A stretch of 64,000 nt of DNA from JACVCJ01 sp052437175 (lineage in GTDB: Bacteria; Bacteroidota; Bacteroidia; CAIKAF01): NCBI GenBank assembly GCA_052437175.1, contig JBQVOK010000008.1, positions 133,243-197,242 of the forward strand, in the 5' to 3' direction. This document shows positions 62,206 to 64,000 of this stretch, piece after piece. The translations under genes and the position numbers were made by a program. Each line of letters opens with the position of its first letter. Positions within the stretch are counted from its first letter, which is position 1. The notes under the pieces are model-generated. The model saw only the letters and a program-made list of their open reading frames with translations. It searched no databases and had not been told where the DNA came from.

Positions 62206-62940
62206 TTATTTCTGTCTGCCGCGGGTAGGACTGGCTACCAGTCCGATCGTTACGGAGGCGCCGCGCTGATGAAAATCGGGGTTGCTCACATTATAACTTC
62301 CCACGAACTGCAGCTGCACCTTGATCACGTCTATACCGGCACGCAGCGTAACGGCCGGTTCAATAAGGAAGGAATGCCGGTTCTGTGCCAGGTATTCCCG
62401 TTGGTTAGCACTTTCAAATACCAGGTTACCCGAGGTATTGAAATAAGAAAGGCCCACAAAGCGTGCCGACACGGCCCCGTCGAGGTATTTCCATTTTACA
62501 CCGAAAACGGGTTGCACTCCGTAGCGGGAAAGGTTGCTGTAAATGGTACCGTAGGTATTGCTCCAGGTGCGGGGTTCAAAGGTATTGCGCACCCCGCCGA
62601 TACCGCCTATGGCATAGGTTTCGAACACCAGCATGTTTTTAGGTCCGAAGGCTTTGTAGAACCCGATACCGGCATCGGTATAATAACCGGCGCCACGGTC
62701 CCCGCTGTCGCGCTCGGGTATATACCAGGAACCGTTGAGCTGCATACCGAGGTTATTGGCCGGGGAGCCGGACACCTGGAATTCCAGCAGCTGATGGCTC
62801 CCCGTAACGGCCACGTTATATTCTCCTTTCTCGCTCAGCAGGGGCACATTCTGCGTATTAGGCCCGTAGTATACCGGCGCACAGCCTGTAAGTACGGTAA
62901 ATGAAATGATCCCTGCCCATCGTCCAACGTTCCTGTTCAT
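62206..62940 (-). CDS. Envelope lipoprotein of unknown function
   Basis: A 244-residue protein with lipobox TGCAPVYY (Cys about 20). Much of the rest alternates polar and aromatic residues (YGTIYSNLSRYGVQPVFGVKW, VQLQFVGSYNVS) as in small outer-membrane beta-barrels. No family was recognised. Confidence 0.72.
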   Translation of the reverse strand: MNRNVGRWAGIISFTVLTGCAPVYYGPNTQNVPLLSEKGEYNVAVTGSHQLLEFQVSGSPANNLGMQLNGSWYIPERDSGDRGAGYYTDAGIGFYKAFGPKNMLVFETYAIGGIGGVRNTFEPRTWSNTYGTIYSNLSRYGVQPVFGVKWKYLDGAVSARFVGLSYFNTSGNLVFESANQREYLAQNRHSFLIEPAVTLRAGIDVIKVQLQFVGSYNVSNPDFHQRGASVTIGLVASPTRGRQK

Positions 62941-63096
62941 ACGCCAAGGTTTGATGAAGCAAGGACAAAGAGCGGCCCAAAAACGACAAGCTATTGATAA
63001 TAAATTAATTAAAAACGGAGGTGCAAAGAAAGCGGCGGTAGAAAATTACCCGCTTCGGGGAAAATGTCTACGGAAGGGGGGATAAGAAGATCCGCA

Positions 63097-63762
63097 CTAA
63101 AAAACCCACTTTTTCTTCGGTAGGTCCGGCAATTCAAAAATATGGTCATCGAGTTTCTTTCTTTCCACTTTTACAGCTGTCTTTGCACTGCTGTAATTAC
63201 GGCCTTCATATTTATATTTCAGGATCATGGCATTCGCTTCTGCATAATATCGGTTCACAAAACCAAATTCCCGGTCTTTAAAGCGTTTACCGTCGACGTA
63301 CAATGAATCGGAGTACCAATACGTCGAAACAGCTCCTTTATTATCCGTGAATACTAATTTATGGCAGGGATAACCAAGTATCGTAGTGTCGTTACGGAAT
63401 TTTTCCTGTTTCAGAAGTTCCCGGTCCTGCACGCCACAATCTGAGCTCAACAGCGTATCGGAGTCTCTCATTTTCGTATACTCCATATTATCCCGCTTGT
63501 TATAGATGGCTTCCAGCTCTTTTCCTTCCGGGTAAAACGAAGCGAATTCACCTTTTTTGTAGTAAAAAACACCTTTTCTGCCCAAACGTTCCTGCGCGCC
63601 CAGACCCGCATTTTCTGAAAGGATATCGATCCGGTATTCGATCATTCCTTCAAATTCGACGGGGTGTTGTTGACGTCCGCAACCGATATTGAAGAGTAAA
63701 ATACTGACAGATGAAAAAACGACACCTATATTTTTTAGAGAAACAGAAAATAAAAAGTACAT
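63097..63762 (-). CDS. Exported protein, GLPGLI/DUF4412-like
   Basis: A 221-residue lipoprotein or exported protein (hydrophobic N-terminus, Cys at about 28 in FNIGCGRQQ). The middle EFEGMIEYRIDI, ILGYPCHKLVFTDNKG and STYWYSDSLYVDG resemble the GLPGLI/DUF4412 type. Function unknown. The IS1-family element ends just upstream of its promoter. Confidence 0.68.
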   Translation of the reverse strand: MYFLFSVSLKNIGVVFSSVSILLFNIGCGRQQHPVEFEGMIEYRIDILSENAGLGAQERLGRKGVFYYKKGEFASFYPEGKELEAIYNKRDNMEYTKMRDSDTLLSSDCGVQDRELLKQEKFRNDTTILGYPCHKLVFTDNKGAVSTYWYSDSLYVDGKRFKDREFGFVNRYYAEANAMILKYKYEGRNYSSAKTAVKVERKKLDDHIFELPDLPKKKWVF

Positions 63763-63767
63763 AATAG

Positions 63768-63775
63768 CAAAAATA
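63768..63775 (-). promoter_or_regulatory. TAnnTTTG promoter element for the 63097 gene
   Basis: TATTTTTG on the minus strand, five bases before the ATG at 63762; likely leaderless. The upstream part of this promoter lies in or next to the end of the IS element. Confidence 0.55.
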
Positions 63776-63797
63776 TAAAATATAGGAATATAGGGTT

Positions 63798-64000
63798 TCA
63801 GGAAAATGATCTGCCCCGCCTATCCACCGAATGACCTATGGCATATTTACTCCTTACAAAGCAGTAAATACGTAACAGGGCCTGCAACATCTCCGGGCTT
63901 CGGCTATATCCCAGTGTACGCCTGGATAGCCTTCGCAGATGCTGACGTAAGGTGAGATTTTTACGTTCTATGTAGTTTATGCATCGTTGAAATACCCCAT
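63798..64000 (-). mobile_element. IS1-family transposase, C-terminal part
   Basis: A frame open from the right edge to a TGA at 63798-63800 encodes about 67 residues. NYIERKNLTLRQHLRRLSRR followed by TLGYSRSPEM matches the conserved C-terminus of IS1-family (InsB-type) DDE transposases. The start and catalytic residues lie outside the window. The IS end probably lies a few tens of bases left of the stop (about 63775-63797), but the terminal repeat cannot be confirmed without the other end. Confidence 0.83.

Overview
The window comes from a bacterium of the phylum Bacteroidota, most like the Chitinophagia/Sphingobacteria branch. The evidence is: four proteins with a type IX secretion (T9SS) C-terminal sorting domain; the T9SS lipoprotein PorW/SprE; families typical of the phylum (SusD-neighbour-like DUF4249, DUF4837, DUF5916, LytTR regulators paired with LytS-like kinases); almost no Shine-Dalgarno sequences; and about twenty copies of the Bacteroidota promoter element TAnnTTTG, often with TTTG about 18-21 bases upstream. 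Much of the window is ordinary chromosome, with densely packed genes on both strands.

Layout. 1-3.9 kb: a dlt-type D-alanylation operon on the minus strand (dltC-dltD-dltX-dltB-dltA, dltA cut by the window edge), including a 49-residue DltX-like peptide overlapping both neighbours. 4-11 kb: der, a thioredoxin-like gene and a lipoprotein gene, then a minus-strand cassette of a small possible HTH protein, a BtrH-like protein, an ABC-2 exporter and a hotdog thioesterase. 11.3 kb: initiator tRNA-Met. 11.7-19.6 kb: two T9SS cargo proteins pointing at each other; the larger (1701 aa) holds 17 tandem 49-residue repeats. 20-25.7 kb: a LytTR regulator with a TPR histidine kinase, then enoyl-CoA hydratase, flippase and dut. 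25.8-30.7 kb: a T9SS-targeted pentaheme cytochrome c followed by a T9SS-targeted FG-GAP/ASPIC-UnbV protein.

30.8-40.2 kb: an NlpC/P60-like hydrolase divergent from mutS, a DUF4249-like lipoprotein divergent from panB-rluA, a gcvH-vanZ-tonB-tonB run, an acyl-CoA thioesterase and rpmH. 40.3-47.5 kb: porW-bactofilin-atpZ-dtd, ompH/skp, queD and a DUF5916 outer-membrane protein. 47.5-57.4 kb: a secreted lipase-like hydrolase, a TIGR01777 epimerase, a second LytTR/LytS pair, a TetR regulator, an Ig-like lipoprotein, free-methionine sulfoxide reductase, ComF, and DUF4837. 57.4-64 kb: an MltD-like transglycosylase, tatA-gatA, a fatty-acid desaturase, two envelope proteins, and the 3' end of an IS1-family transposase running off the right edge.

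How it fits together. The strongest theme is the envelope: D-alanine esterification of some envelope polymer, T9SS export (PorW plus at least four cargos), periplasmic chaperone, TonB, transglycosylase, flippase and many lipoproteins. The candidates most worth pursuing are the Gram-negative dlt operon with its DltX and an unusual MBOAT active site, the T9SS-exported cytochrome/UnbV pair, the BtrH/ABC/thioesterase cassette, and a set of genes whose promoters sit so close to the start codon that leaderless transcription is likely.
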